From DASZTV01 sp035547515 (GTDB taxonomy: Bacteria; Actinomycetota; Actinomycetes; JAFAQI01): DNA of 64,000 bases. The notes under the pieces are model-generated. The model was not told the origin of the DNA and did not search any database. It worked only from the letters and a program-made list of their open reading frames with translations. This document shows positions 12,500 to 20,664 of this stretch, piece after piece. The DNA is taken from assembly GCA_035547515.1 (NCBI GenBank), contig DASZUS010000011.1, forward strand, positions 15,081 to 79,080. Reading direction: 5' to 3'. Positions within the stretch are counted from its first letter, which is position 1. Every line of letters starts with the position of its first letter. Made by a program: the position numbers and the translations under genes.

Positions 12500-13347
12500 C
12501 CGCGCCCGCGCCCGCTGCCATTCCGACGTCCGAGGCGAAAGACGTCATCCTCGACATCCGCGACGTGACGCTGCGCTTCGGCGGCGTGACCAGCCTGGCC
12601 GGCGTGACGCTGACGCACAACCGCGGCGAGATCCTGTCCGTCATCGGGCCGAACGGTGCCGGCAAGACGTCGCTGTTCAACTGCATCACCGGCGTCTACC
12701 AGCCGCAGGAAGGCTCGATCACGCTCCACGGCACGGGCGGCGACGCGGAGCTCGTCGGCCGAAAGCCCTCCGCGGTTACCCGCCTCGGGGTGGCACGGAC
12801 GTTCCAGAACATCCGGCTGTTCAACGCGCTGTCCGCGATCGAGAACGTGAAGATCGGAGTCGAGGCGCGCCAGCGCACCGGCCCGATCGGGGCGATGCTG
12901 CGGCTGCCGCGGACCAGGCGCGAGGAGCGGGAGAGCGACGCGCGGGCCTTCGAGCTGCTGGAGTTCGTGGGGTTGCGGCAGCGGGCCAACGAGCTCGCGG
13001 CGTCGCTGCCGTACGGCGACCAGCGCCGCCTCGAGATCGCTCGCGCCCTCGCGACCGCACCGCAGCTGCTGCTGCTGGACGAGCCGGCGGCCGGCACGAA
13101 CCCGTCGGAGAAGCTCGAGCTTGCGGAGCTGATCCAGACCATCCAGCGCGACACCGGCACGACAATCCTGCTGATCGAGCACGACATGAAGCTGGTCATG
13201 TCCGTCGCCCAGAGCGTCGTCGTCCTGAACTTCGGCAAGGTGATCGCCTCCGGGGCCCCCCACCAGGTGCAGAACGATCCGGCTGTGATCGAGGCGTATC
13301 TCGGCACCGCAGCGACCAGCCAAGGAGGACCGGATGCTGAGCATTGA
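12496..13347 (+). CDS. livG: ABC transporter ATPase LivG
   Basis: 283 residues. Walker A GPNGAGKT at 51-58, a degenerate signature (SLPYGDQRR, about 174) typical of LivG, Walker B LLLLDEPAAG near 192, and the switch His in LLIEHDMK. It powers LivHM together with LivF. GTG start overlaps the livM stop; the end overlaps livF by 14 nt. Confidence 0.94.
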   Translation: MTAPAPAAIPTSEAKDVILDIRDVTLRFGGVTSLAGVTLTHNRGEILSVIGPNGAGKTSLFNCITGVYQPQEGSITLHGTGGDAELVGRKPSAVTRLGVARTFQNIRLFNALSAIENVKIGVEARQRTGPIGAMLRLPRTRREERESDARAFELLEFVGLRQRANELAASLPYGDQRRLEIARALATAPQLLLLDEPAAGTNPSEKLELAELIQTIQRDTGTTILLIEHDMKLVMSVAQSVVVLNFGKVIASGAPHQVQNDPAVIEAYLGTAATSQGGPDAEH

Positions 13348-14041
13348 GGGCCTCCGGGTCGCCTACGGCCGGATCGAGGCGCTGCGGGGAGTCGACCTCG
13401 AGGTCGACGAGGGCGAGATCGTGGCGCTGCTGGGCGCGAACGGCGCCGGCAAGACCACGACGTTGCGCACCATCTCCGGAATGCTCGCGCCGATCGCCGG
13501 GTCGATCACCTTCGACGGCAAGCGGATCGACGGGCGCCCGGCACACCAGATCGTCACTCTCGGCATCGGGCACGTCCCCGAAGGCCGGCGGATCTTCCCC
13601 CGGATGTCGGTGCTCGAGAACCTGCAGATGGGGGCCTACCACCGCGGCAAGGCCTCGAAGGAGGACATCCAGCGCGCGTTCACGCTGTTCCCGGTGCTCG
13701 AGGAGCGCCAGACCCAGCCCGGCGGCAACCTCTCCGGGGGCGAGCAGCAGATGCTGGCCATCGGGCGCGCGCTGATGGGCCGGCCGCGACTGCTTCTGCT
13801 CGACGAGCCGTCGATGGGGCTGGCCCCGATGATCGTGGCCCGGATCTTCGAGATCCTGCGTGAGATCAACGCGCAGGGCACGACCGTCCTGCTGGTGGAG
13901 CAGAACGCCGCGCAAGCTTTGCAGCTCGCAACCCGCGGGTACGTCCTCGAGACCGGCACGATCGCGCTGCGTGACAGCGCCGCGTCGTTGCTGGCCGACG
14001 ACCGGGTGCGCTCGGCGTACCTCGGAGAGAGCGTCGCGTAA
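13334..14041 (+). CDS. livF: ABC transporter ATPase LivF
   Basis: 235 residues. Walker A GANGAGKT at 34-41, signature LSGGEQQM, Walker B LLLLDEPSMGL, and LLVEQNAAQAL with the LivF-type Gln-Asn pair. AGGAGG-type ribosome binding site lies inside livG just before ATG 13334. Last gene of the operon; a convergent small-RNA gene lies directly downstream on the other strand. Confidence 0.94.
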   Translation: MLSIEGLRVAYGRIEALRGVDLEVDEGEIVALLGANGAGKTTTLRTISGMLAPIAGSITFDGKRIDGRPAHQIVTLGIGHVPEGRRIFPRMSVLENLQMGAYHRGKASKEDIQRAFTLFPVLEERQTQPGGNLSGGEQQMLAIGRALMGRPRLLLLDEPSMGLAPMIVARIFEILREINAQGTTVLLVEQNAAQALQLATRGYVLETGTIALRDSAASLLADDRVRSAYLGESVA

Positions 14042-14055
14042 CCGGCAAATCCGCT

Positions 14056-14140
14056 GAAAAGAAAGAAGGAAGCCCGGCACCTTTGGGTCCGGCCACGCCT
14101 TCCCCGTGCGTGGTCGTTGTCTACTCGGTGCCGGGCTGTG
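14056..14140 (-). ncRNA. Predicted small structured RNA with intrinsic terminator
   Basis: Reading the minus strand, a TTGACC-18-TAGATT promoter places the start near 14140. The transcript would begin almost directly with AGCCCGGCAC (14137-14128), which pairs over 10 bp with GTGCCGGGCT (14080-14071). Inside is a second stem, GACCACGC (14115-14108) with GCGTGGCC (14098-14091). After the closing stem comes the U-rich run TCCTTCTTTCTTTTC (14070-14056), the classic tail of an intrinsic terminator. There is no reading frame inside. I do not recognise it as 4.5S RNA, 6C RNA, tmRNA or RNase P RNA. It is convergent with livF. Confidence 0.55.
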
Positions 14141-14146
14141 CGCTGA

Positions 14147-14176
14147 AATCTAGTAAGCCGCTACTTCACGGGTCAA
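14147..14176 (-). promoter_or_regulatory. SigA-type promoter of the predicted small RNA
   Basis: Minus-strand -35 TTGACC (14176-14171) and -10 TAGATT (14152-14147) with 18-bp spacing, close to the actinobacterial housekeeping consensus and the best -35/-10 pair noticed in the window. No coding start follows it in the minus direction. Confidence 0.6.
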
Positions 14177-14363
14177 CGCCGGTCACCCGTTGTTCGTAGT
14201 CCGTCCACCCGATTCGACCCGACTTGTCTTCACGCCCCTGGCGCGGGCCGCCTGTCAAGGTCCAATCGGCTCTCGTCGCCGGGTTGCGGGGGCGCTACCT
14301 TTCTCCTACCCAGCGTCGCGGGCCAAGGGCCGCAGGGGACCGGATCGGCGTGAGGAGGCCACG

Positions 14364-14987
14364 ATGTCGCGGACGCACGTGGCCACTCGGATGGCCACCG
14401 TCGAGGACATTCCCGTCCTGGTCGACCTCTGGGACGAGCTGCGCCAGGTCGGCGGTCGCGGGGAGCGCGCCAACAACCCGGTGTCGACGATCGACGTACG
14501 CGACCGGCTCACGTCGGTGCTGGCGAGCCCGTCGTACCGGATCGTGCTCGCCACCCTCGAGGGCAACCCGGCGGGCATGGCGGTGCTGCAGACAACGCGA
14601 CCGGACCCGTTCGCGGACGGCAAGGTTCTCAACGTCGCGCACCTGGTGGTCTCCCGGTCGGCGCAGCACAAGGGGATCGGTCACGCGCTGCTCAAGGCAG
14701 CGGTGGACTTCGCCGCCGAGAAGCGGCTCGACCAGATCTCGGTGAGCATCTATCCGTCGCTGCGGGAGGCGAACCGGTTCTTCGCCCGCCTCGGTTTCGC
14801 GCCCGCCGCGACGCGCCGGGTCGCCCCGGTCAGCCTGTTGCGACGTCGCCTCGGCGCGGACGCGGGGGTGCCGGTCGTGGACGCGATGCGGCGTCGTACC
14901 CGCCTGGTGCGCGCCGTACCGACGCCGCGCCAGCGCAGAGGCGAGACAGCAGAGACCCTGGCTGCGCGTCGCGCGGAAGCGCGCTAG
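14364..14987 (+). CDS. GNAT family N-acetyltransferase
   Basis: 207 residues from ATG 14364, preceded by GAGGAGG at 5 nt spacing. An upstream in-frame start at 14190 would add 58 residues with no family likeness. The GNAT fold spans about 9-150; the acetyl-CoA loop is SRSAQHKGIGHALLKAAVDF (about 102-121, R/Q-x-x-G-I/G type), followed by REANRFFARLGF. The Arg-rich C-terminal 50 residues are outside the domain. Acceptor unknown. The last codons lie in a 25-bp tandem repeat. Confidence 0.85.
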   Translation: MSRTHVATRMATVEDIPVLVDLWDELRQVGGRGERANNPVSTIDVRDRLTSVLASPSYRIVLATLEGNPAGMAVLQTTRPDPFADGKVLNVAHLVVSRSAQHKGIGHALLKAAVDFAAEKRLDQISVSIYPSLREANRFFARLGFAPAATRRVAPVSLLRRRLGADAGVPVVDAMRRRTRLVRAVPTPRQRRGETAETLAARRAEAR

Positions 14988-15034
14988 GAGGCGTCGCGCG
15001 GAAGCGCGCTAGGAGGCATCGCGCAGAAGCGCGG
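14967..15034. repeat. 25-bp tandem repeat spanning two convergent gene ends
   Basis: Unit 14967-14991 is repeated exactly at 14992-15016, followed by an 18-bp imperfect third copy to 15034. The unit core GCGCGGAAGCGCGCTAG contains the CTAG that supplies TAG to the acetyltransferase in copy 1 (14985-14987) and, on the other strand, TAG to the thioesterase in copy 2 (15009-15011). GCGC-rich stem potential suggests a weak bidirectional terminator. Confidence 0.85.
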
Positions 15035-15404
15035 TGAGTCTCGCCGTACAGACCCGGCGGTCTTGCTCGTCGGTGATGACGATCTCGTAGCTCGCCATCG
15101 TGCGGCCGAGATGGAGCGGGGTTGCGACTCCGGTCACATAACCCTCGGTCGCCGAACGGTGATGCGTGGCGTTGATGTCCACGCCGACGGCGATCCGACC
15201 CGGACCGGCGTGCAGCGCGGCGCCGATCGACCCGAGAGTCTCGGCGAGCACGCACGAGGCACCGCCATGCAGCAGCCCGTACGGCTGCCGGTTTCCCTCG
15301 ACCGGCATCCGCGCGACGAGGCGCTGAACGTCGTAGTCGAGGAACTCGATCCCCATGCGCTCTGGCAGGTCGGGGAGCTTCTCGTCGCGAGGGATATCGG
15401 TCAC
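15009..15404 (-). CDS. Hotdog-fold thioesterase (PaaI-like)
   Basis: 131 residues. The PaaI/YbdB signature G-L-L-H-G-G-A-S (about 43-50) with the following L-A-E-T-L-G-S (catalytic acid region) is clear, as is GVDINATHHRSATEG. Such enzymes hydrolyse acyl-CoA thioesters in the cytosol; the substrate is unknown. The start is GTG at 15404; TAATGT six bases upstream supports a leaderless start. Divergent from polA with only 23 nt between start codons. Confidence 0.88.
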   Translation of the reverse strand: MTDIPRDEKLPDLPERMGIEFLDYDVQRLVARMPVEGNRQPYGLLHGGASCVLAETLGSIGAALHAGPGRIAVGVDINATHHRSATEGYVTGVATPLHLGRTMASYEIVITDEQDRRVCTARLTALLRDAS

Positions 15405-15420
15405 AGGCCGACATTACGAT
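15398..15420 (+). promoter_or_regulatory. polA promoter, partial RecA-independent damage motif
   Basis: CGGTCACAG, eight bases, TACGAT. The -10 TACGAT (15415-15420) lies 7 nt before ATG 15428 and implies a leaderless mRNA. GTCA (15400-15403) is 15 nt before the -10, the same distance as in the uvrA and uvrB promoters, but only five of nine upstream consensus bases match. Confidence 0.45.
15411..15416 (-). promoter_or_regulatory. -10 element (TAATGT) of the thioesterase gene
   Basis: On the minus strand TAATGT stands six bases before the GTG at 15404. It overlaps the polA -10 (15415-15420) by two base pairs, so the two divergent promoters probably compete for RNA polymerase. Confidence 0.5.
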
Positions 15421-15427
15421 GCCGGGC

Positions 15428-18124
15428 ATGGCCGATGGACCTGCGATCTCCGACGGCGCGCAGCGGCTGCTTCTCCTCGACGGCCATTCACTGGCGTACC
15501 GCGCGTTCTTCGCGTTGCCGGTCGAGAACTTCTCGACCACGACCGGGCAGTCCACCAACGCGGTCTACGGCTTCACCTCGATGCTCATCAACGTCCTGCG
15601 TGACGAGACCCCGACACATGTCGCGGTTGCCTTCGATGTCGGGCGCCAGACGTTCCGGACCGAGGCGTACGCCGAGTACAAGGCGAACCGCAAGGAGACG
15701 CCGAGCGAGTTCCGCGGCCAAGTCGATCTGATCAAGGACGTGCTGGCCGCGCTGACCGTGCCGTCGCTGTCGCTCGAGGGCTACGAAGCGGACGACATCA
15801 TCGCGACGCTGGCGGTGCAGGGTGCGGATGCGGGCATGGACGTGCTGATCGTCACCGGCGACCGCGACGTGCTTCAGCTGGTCAACGACCGCATCACCGT
15901 GCTGATGACTCGCAGAGGCATCAGCGACATGACCCGGTTCACGCCCGAGGAAGTTCGGGCGAAGTACGACCTCACGCCCGCGCAGTACCCGGACTTCGCG
16001 GCGCTGCGCGGTGACCCGAGCGACAACCTGCCGTCCATTCCCGGGGTCGGGGAGAAGACCGCCTCGAAGTGGATCCGTGACTTCGGCTCGCTCGACGAGC
16101 TGGTCGCGCGGGTCGACGAGGTGCCGGGAAAGGCCGGGCAGGCGCTGCGCGACCACCTGGCTGGCGTGATCCGCAACCGGCAGCTCACCGAGTTGCGCCG
16201 CGACGTGCCGCTGGACGTCACGCCGGCTGATCTGCGGCTCGGGCAGTGGGATCGCGAGGCGGTGCACCAGCTCTTCGACACGCTGCAGTTCCGGGTGCTG
16301 CGCGAGCGGCTCTACGCAACGCTGTCCGCCGTCGAGCCCGAGGCCGACGAGGGCTTCACGATCGAGGGTGAGTCGCTCGGTCCCGACGGCGTGCGGGCGT
16401 GGCTCGACAGACACGCTCGGACCGCGGGTCGCCACGGCGTAGCCGTCGCCGGCTCGTGGGGGCGAGGGACCGGGCAGGTCACGCGGATCGCCATCGCGGT
16501 TCCTGACGGCGCCGCCGCGTCGATCGAGCCGGAGAGTCTGACCGTGGACGACGAGGCGGCGCTGGCCGAGTGGCTCGCCGATCCTGCGGTCGCGAAGGTC
16601 TTCCACGACGTCAAGGGCCCCTCGCACGCGCTGCGCGAGCGCGGCTGGTCGCTGGGCGGCGTCGTCAGCGACACCGCACTCGAGGCCTATCTCGCCCTGC
16701 CTGGACAGCGTTCCTTCGACCTTGCCGACCTCGCCCTGCGCTACCTGCATCGCGAGCTGCGGGCGGAGTCCAACGACGGCCAGCTCTCACTCGACGGGTC
16801 GGACGAGGCGGACGCGGCGCAGGCCGAGATGGTCCGCGCCCGCGCCATCCTCGACTTGGCAGAAGCGTTGGACGCTGACCTCGAACGGCGCGGCGGGACG
16901 CGCTTGCTCACGGAGGTCGAGCTGCCGCTCACCGCGCTGCTCGCCGACATGGAGGCGGTCGGCATTGCCGCCGACGTGGAGTGGCTGGCCGAGCTCGAGG
17001 CGAGGTTCGCCGGAGAGGTGAAGCGCGCGGCGGACGCGGCGTACGCCGTCATCGGGCACGAGGTGAACCTTGGGTCGCCGAAGCAGCTCCAAGAGGTGCT
17101 GTTCACCGAGCTCGACCTGCCGAAGACCAAGAAGATCAAGACCGGCTATACCACCGACGCCGAGGCGCTGCAGGAGCTGTATGCGAGGTCGGGCCACCCG
17201 TTCCTCGAGCACCTGCTGCGCCACCGCGACGTCGCCCGGCTGAAGACGGTCGTCGACTCACTGATTCCGATGGTCGACGACGGCGGGCGGATTCACACGA
17301 CGTTCAACCAGATGGTCGCCGCGACCGGCCGGCTGTCGAGCACCGACCCGAACCTGCAGAACATCCCGGTGCGCTCCATCGAGGGGCGCGAGATCCGCAA
17401 GGCGTTCATCGTCGGGGCAGGTTTCGAGTCGCTGATGACCGCTGACTACTCGCAGATCGAGATGCGGATCATGGCGCACCTGTCCCACGACGCCGGCCTG
17501 ATCGAGGCCTTCACGTCGGGTGAGGACCTCCACACGTTCGTCGCGGCCCAGGCCTTCGCGATCCCGGTTGAGCAGGTCGAGCCCGAGCAGCGTCGGCGGA
17601 TCAAAGCGATGTCCTATGGCCTGGCCTACGGGCTGTCGTCGTACGGTCTCGCGCAGCAGCTGGGGATCTCGACCAGCGAGGCGCAGGAGCAGATGGACGC
17701 CTACTTCGCGCGCTTCGGCGGGGTGCGTGACTACCTCAAGGGCGTCGTCGACCTGGCCCGCAAGGACGGCTACACCGAGACGATCCTGGGCCGGCGGCGC
17801 TACCTGCCCGACCTGGCCAGCGACAACATGCAACGGCGTCAGATGGCCGAGCGGATGGCGCTGAACGCGCCGATCCAGGGGTCGGCGGCCGACATCATCA
17901 AGGTGGCGATGCTCAACGTCGAGCGGGCGCTCCGCGAGGCGTCACTGCGCTCGCGGCTGCTGCTGCAGGTGCACGACGAGCTGGTCCTCGAGGTTGCGCC
18001 AGGGGAGCGGGAGCAGGTCGAGGAGCTGGTTCGCGGGCAGATGTGCTCGGCGTACGTTCTCGGCGACGTACCGCTGGACGTCTCCATCGGCTATGGCCGC
18101 GACTGGGACGCTGCTGCTCACTAG
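15428..18124 (+). CDS. polA: DNA polymerase I
   Basis: About 898 residues. The 5'-3' exonuclease (FEN-like) domain spans about 1-290 (LLLLDGHSLAYRAFF; EADDIIATLA; helix-hairpin-helix at PSIPGVGEKTA). The middle RNase H-like domain (about 305-480) lacks the Asp-x-Glu metal ligands of the E. coli proofreading site, as in other actinobacterial Pol I. The polymerase domain has motif A DYSQIEMR (about 672), motif B RRRIKAMSYGLAYG (about 720) and motif C QVHDEL (about 845). It fills repair gaps and removes Okazaki primers. ATG 15428 is preferred over 15419 because it fits the -10 for leaderless transcription. Confidence 0.97.
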   Translation: MADGPAISDGAQRLLLLDGHSLAYRAFFALPVENFSTTTGQSTNAVYGFTSMLINVLRDETPTHVAVAFDVGRQTFRTEAYAEYKANRKETPSEFRGQVDLIKDVLAALTVPSLSLEGYEADDIIATLAVQGADAGMDVLIVTGDRDVLQLVNDRITVLMTRRGISDMTRFTPEEVRAKYDLTPAQYPDFAALRGDPSDNLPSIPGVGEKTASKWIRDFGSLDELVARVDEVPGKAGQALRDHLAGVIRNRQLTELRRDVPLDVTPADLRLGQWDREAVHQLFDTLQFRVLRERLYATLSAVEPEADEGFTIEGESLGPDGVRAWLDRHARTAGRHGVAVAGSWGRGTGQVTRIAIAVPDGAAASIEPESLTVDDEAALAEWLADPAVAKVFHDVKGPSHALRERGWSLGGVVSDTALEAYLALPGQRSFDLADLALRYLHRELRAESNDGQLSLDGSDEADAAQAEMVRARAILDLAEALDADLERRGGTRLLTEVELPLTALLADMEAVGIAADVEWLAELEARFAGEVKRAADAAYAVIGHEVNLGSPKQLQEVLFTELDLPKTKKIKTGYTTDAEALQELYARSGHPFLEHLLRHRDVARLKTVVDSLIPMVDDGGRIHTTFNQMVAATGRLSSTDPNLQNIPVRSIEGREIRKAFIVGAGFESLMTADYSQIEMRIMAHLSHDAGLIEAFTSGEDLHTFVAAQAFAIPVEQVEPEQRRRIKAMSYGLAYGLSSYGLAQQLGISTSEAQEQMDAYFARFGGVRDYLKGVVDLARKDGYTETILGRRRYLPDLASDNMQRRQMAERMALNAPIQGSAADIIKVAMLNVERALREASLRSRLLLQVHDELVLEVAPGEREQVEELVRGQMCSAYVLGDVPLDVSIGYGRDWDAAAH

Positions 18125-18136
18125 GCCCCGGCACGG

Positions 18137-18931
18137 TCAGGGCTTGTGGGTCAGGAAGATGGCGGTGCCGGGGATGAGCTCGCCGCGAAGCTTGCTCCAC
18201 TGGCCCCAGATCCGCTCGTGCTCCTTCGGCCACTCCGGCTCGACTAGCCCGTCCAGCACCAGCCCGGCGTCGACGATCTCGCGGATCCGGTCACCCATCG
18301 TGCGGTGGTGCTCGACGTAGGTCGGGGTGCCGTGCTCATCCACCTCGACATAGGGCCGCCGGTCGAAGTACGACGTCCGCGCCGTGAGCCCCTCCGGCCC
18401 CGGATCGTCGAGGAACGACCAGCGGATTGGGTGGGTGAGGGAGAACACCCAGCGCCCACCCGGCCGCAGCACCCGCGCCACCTCCGCCATCACGGCGGCG
18501 GAGTCGGCGACGAACGGCACGGCGCCGTACGCCGAGCACGCCAGGTCGAAGACCTCGTCGCGAAACGGCAGCACCTGGGCATCCGCCAGGGTCAGCGGAG
18601 TACGCACGCCGGCCGCCGCGTCGAGCATCCGGGCGTGGCTGAGCTGTGAGGCGGACACGTCGAGACCGACTGACCATGCGCCGGCCGCGGCCAGCCAGCG
18701 GCTGCACTGCGCCGCGCCCGCACCGATCTCGAGCACCCGCTTGCCGCGCACGTCGCCGAGCAAGCCCGCCTCGGACTCCCGCAGGCCCTCCGGACACCAC
18801 AGGAAGTCGCTGTCGCCGAGGAAGTCGCCATGCTCGACCTGGTACTCGGCGGCTGAGGCGTCCCACCAGCTGCGCGAGGCGCGCAGACTGGACGCGGCGT
18901 CGAGCTTGCGGCGTACCGGTTTGATGATCAT
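18137..18931 (-). CDS. SAM-dependent methyltransferase (class I)
   Basis: 264 residues. Motif I VLEIGAGAAQCSRWLA (about 66-81), a second acidic strand end at VGLDVS, and the post-motif LADAQVLPFRDEVFDLACSAYGAVPFVAD define a Methyltransf_11-type fold. A C-terminal part with Trp/Tyr-rich LTHPIRWSF and YFDRRPYVEVDEHG is conserved in an actinobacterial subgroup next to polA/rpsA. The acceptor is unknown. It is convergent with polA (12 nt apart) and divergent from rpsA. Confidence 0.85.
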   Translation of the reverse strand: MIIKPVRRKLDAASSLRASRSWWDASAAEYQVEHGDFLGDSDFLWCPEGLRESEAGLLGDVRGKRVLEIGAGAAQCSRWLAAAGAWSVGLDVSASQLSHARMLDAAAGVRTPLTLADAQVLPFRDEVFDLACSAYGAVPFVADSAAVMAEVARVLRPGGRWVFSLTHPIRWSFLDDPGPEGLTARTSYFDRRPYVEVDEHGTPTYVEHHRTMGDRIREIVDAGLVLDGLVEPEWPKEHERIWGQWSKLRGELIPGTAIFLTHKP

Positions 18932-18962
18932 CCGGCGAGCCGCCGCACGCCCGGTTCCGCCG

Positions 18963-18992
18963 TTCGACGCGAGCGTGAGCGCGGACTAAACT
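18963..18992 (+). promoter_or_regulatory. Putative rpsA promoter
   Basis: TTCGAC (18963-18968), 18 bp, TAAACT (18987-18992). Transcription would begin near 18999 and give a leader of about 79 nt before the rpsA ATG. Confidence 0.5.
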
Positions 18993-19027
18993 CGCTGGCC
19001 GCGCCGTGGAACCCCCGACGCAAAACC

Positions 19028-19056
19028 CGACATCTGTCCACCTTCGACATCTGTCC
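19028..19056 (+). repeat. 12-bp direct repeat in the rpsA leader
   Basis: CGACATCTGTCC at 19028-19039 and again at 19045-19056 (17-bp period), in the predicted untranslated leader between the promoter and the ribosome binding site (GAGGA at 19063). A possible protein-binding site on the mRNA or DNA. Confidence 0.7.
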
Positions 19057-19077
19057 GTTCCCGAGGATCCCCACTAC

Positions 19078-20571
19078 ATGACCGCTGCAGTCGCCGAGCC
19101 CAACACCCTGACCCAGGTCGCGATCAACGACATTGGCACCGCTGAGGACTTCCTCGCTGCCATCGAGGGCACGATCAAGGAGTTCAACGACGGCGACATC
19201 GTCGAGGGCGTCATCGTTCGCGTCGACCGCGACGAGGTGCTGCTCGACATCGGGTACAAGACCGAGGGCGTGATCCCCAGCCGCGAGCTGTCGATCAAGC
19301 ACGACGTCGACCCTAACGAGGTCGTTTCGGTAGGGGACGAGATCGAGGCCCTGGTTCTCCAGAAGGAGGACAAGGAGGGTCGGCTGATCCTGTCCAAGAA
19401 GCGCGCGCAGTACGAGCGGGCCTGGGGCACGATCGAGCAGATCAAGGAAGAGGACGGGATCGTCACCGGCACGGTGATCGAGGTCGTCAAGGGTGGCCTC
19501 ATCCTCGACATCGGGCTGCGCGGCTTCCTGCCCGCCTCGCTGGTCGAGATGCGCCGCGTCCGCGACCTCCAGCCGTACGTCGGCAAGGAGCTCGAGGCGA
19601 AGATCATCGAGCTCGACAAAAACCGCAACAACGTCGTCCTGTCCCGCCGCGCGTGGCTGGAGCAGACGCAGAGCGAGGTCCGGCAGACCTTCCTCACGCA
19701 GCTGCTCAAGGGCCAGGTCCGCAAGGGCGTCGTCTCCTCGATCGTGAACTTCGGCGCGTTCGTGGACCTCGGCGGCGTCGACGGTCTGGTGCACGTCTCC
19801 GAGCTGTCCTGGAAGCACATCGACCACCCGAGCGAGGTCGTCGAGGTCGGCCAGGAGGTCACCGTCGAGGTGCTCGACGTCGACATGGACCGCGAGCGGG
19901 TCTCGCTGTCGCTGAAGGCGACGCAGGAGGACCCGTGGCAGGCCTTCGCCCGGGCCCACCAGATCGGCCAGGTCGTTCCCGGCCGGGTCACCAAGCTGGT
20001 GCCGTTCGGCGCATTCGTCCGCGTCGCGGAAGGCATCGAGGGCCTGGTCCACATCTCCGAGCTCGCCGAGCGTCACGTCGAGATCCCGGAGCAGGTCGTC
20101 AACGTCGGCGACGAGATCTACGTCAAGGTCATCGACATCGACCTCGAGCGTCGCCGCATCTCGCTGTCGCTGAAGCAGGCCAACGAGGGCACCGTCGGCG
20201 AGGCGGTCGCGGACCACTTCGACCCGACGCAGTACGGCATGCCGGCCCAGTACGACGACAAGGGCAACTACATCTACCCCGAGGGCTTCGACTCGGACAC
20301 CAACGAGTGGAAGCCGGGCTACGAGGCTCAGCAGGCCGAGTGGGAGGCGCAGTACGCGAAGGCGCACGAGCGCTGGGAGGCCCACCAGAAGCAGATGCAG
20401 GCCGCGCAGGCTGCCGACGCCGAGGCGGCCGAGGCCACGTCGTACAGCTCCTCGCCCGAGAGCGCGGCCGACGCGGAGTCCAGCGGCACGCTGGCCAGCG
20501 ACGAAGCTCTTGCCGAGCTGCGTCGCAAGCTGACCGGTGGCGACGACGCCACGGAGGACGCGGCGGAGTAG
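19078..20571 (+). CDS. rpsA: 30S ribosomal protein S1
   Basis: 497 residues with four S1 RNA-binding domains at about 35-105, 122-188, 208-276 and 293-361, separated by short linkers. Sequence such as GDIVEGVIVRVDRDEVLLDI, GYKTEGVIPSRELSIKHDVD and SSIVNFGAFVDLGGVDGLVH is near-identical to mycobacterial S1. The tail (about 365-497) is rich in Gln/Glu/Ala with repeated EAQYAKAHERWEAHQ-like helices. ATG 19078 begins the conserved N-terminus; the upstream in-frame ATG at 19006 is inside the leader. It helps mRNA binding to the ribosome. Confidence 0.97.
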   Translation: MTAAVAEPNTLTQVAINDIGTAEDFLAAIEGTIKEFNDGDIVEGVIVRVDRDEVLLDIGYKTEGVIPSRELSIKHDVDPNEVVSVGDEIEALVLQKEDKEGRLILSKKRAQYERAWGTIEQIKEEDGIVTGTVIEVVKGGLILDIGLRGFLPASLVEMRRVRDLQPYVGKELEAKIIELDKNRNNVVLSRRAWLEQTQSEVRQTFLTQLLKGQVRKGVVSSIVNFGAFVDLGGVDGLVHVSELSWKHIDHPSEVVEVGQEVTVEVLDVDMDRERVSLSLKATQEDPWQAFARAHQIGQVVPGRVTKLVPFGAFVRVAEGIEGLVHISELAERHVEIPEQVVNVGDEIYVKVIDIDLERRRISLSLKQANEGTVGEAVADHFDPTQYGMPAQYDDKGNYIYPEGFDSDTNEWKPGYEAQQAEWEAQYAKAHERWEAHQKQMQAAQAADAEAAEATSYSSSPESAADAESSGTLASDEALAELRRKLTGGDDATEDAAE

Positions 20572-20582
20572 TCCCCTCCTCG

Positions 20583-20645
20583 CGGTGATCATGGGAAAGG
20601 CGGCAGACACGCCCGCGTGTCGTGCCGGAAAGCCCATGATCACCG
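20583..20645. repeat. Intergenic palindrome between rpsA and coaE
   Basis: A perfect 13-bp inverted repeat, CGGTGATCATGGG (20583-20595) with 20633-20645, enclosing a second hairpin GACACG-CCCG-CGTGTC (20606-20621). There is no U-tract. Layout (long outer arms, structured GC-rich centre, directly after a stop codon) resembles the palindromes at 7944 and 21261, but the sequence is different. Confidence 0.8.
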
Positions 20646-20664
20646 AGGGTTGAGGAGCGAGTCG

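Noticed and set aside
14041..14180. 4.5S RNA or 6C RNA identity for the small RNA
   Set aside because: It lacks the GGTCAGG-CCGGAAGGAAGCAGCC core of 4.5S RNA and the two C-rich loops of 6C RNA.
16370..16870. Damage to the proofreading domain of polA
   Set aside because: Loss of the 3'-5' exonuclease residues is normal for actinobacterial and thermophile Pol I; the frame is intact.
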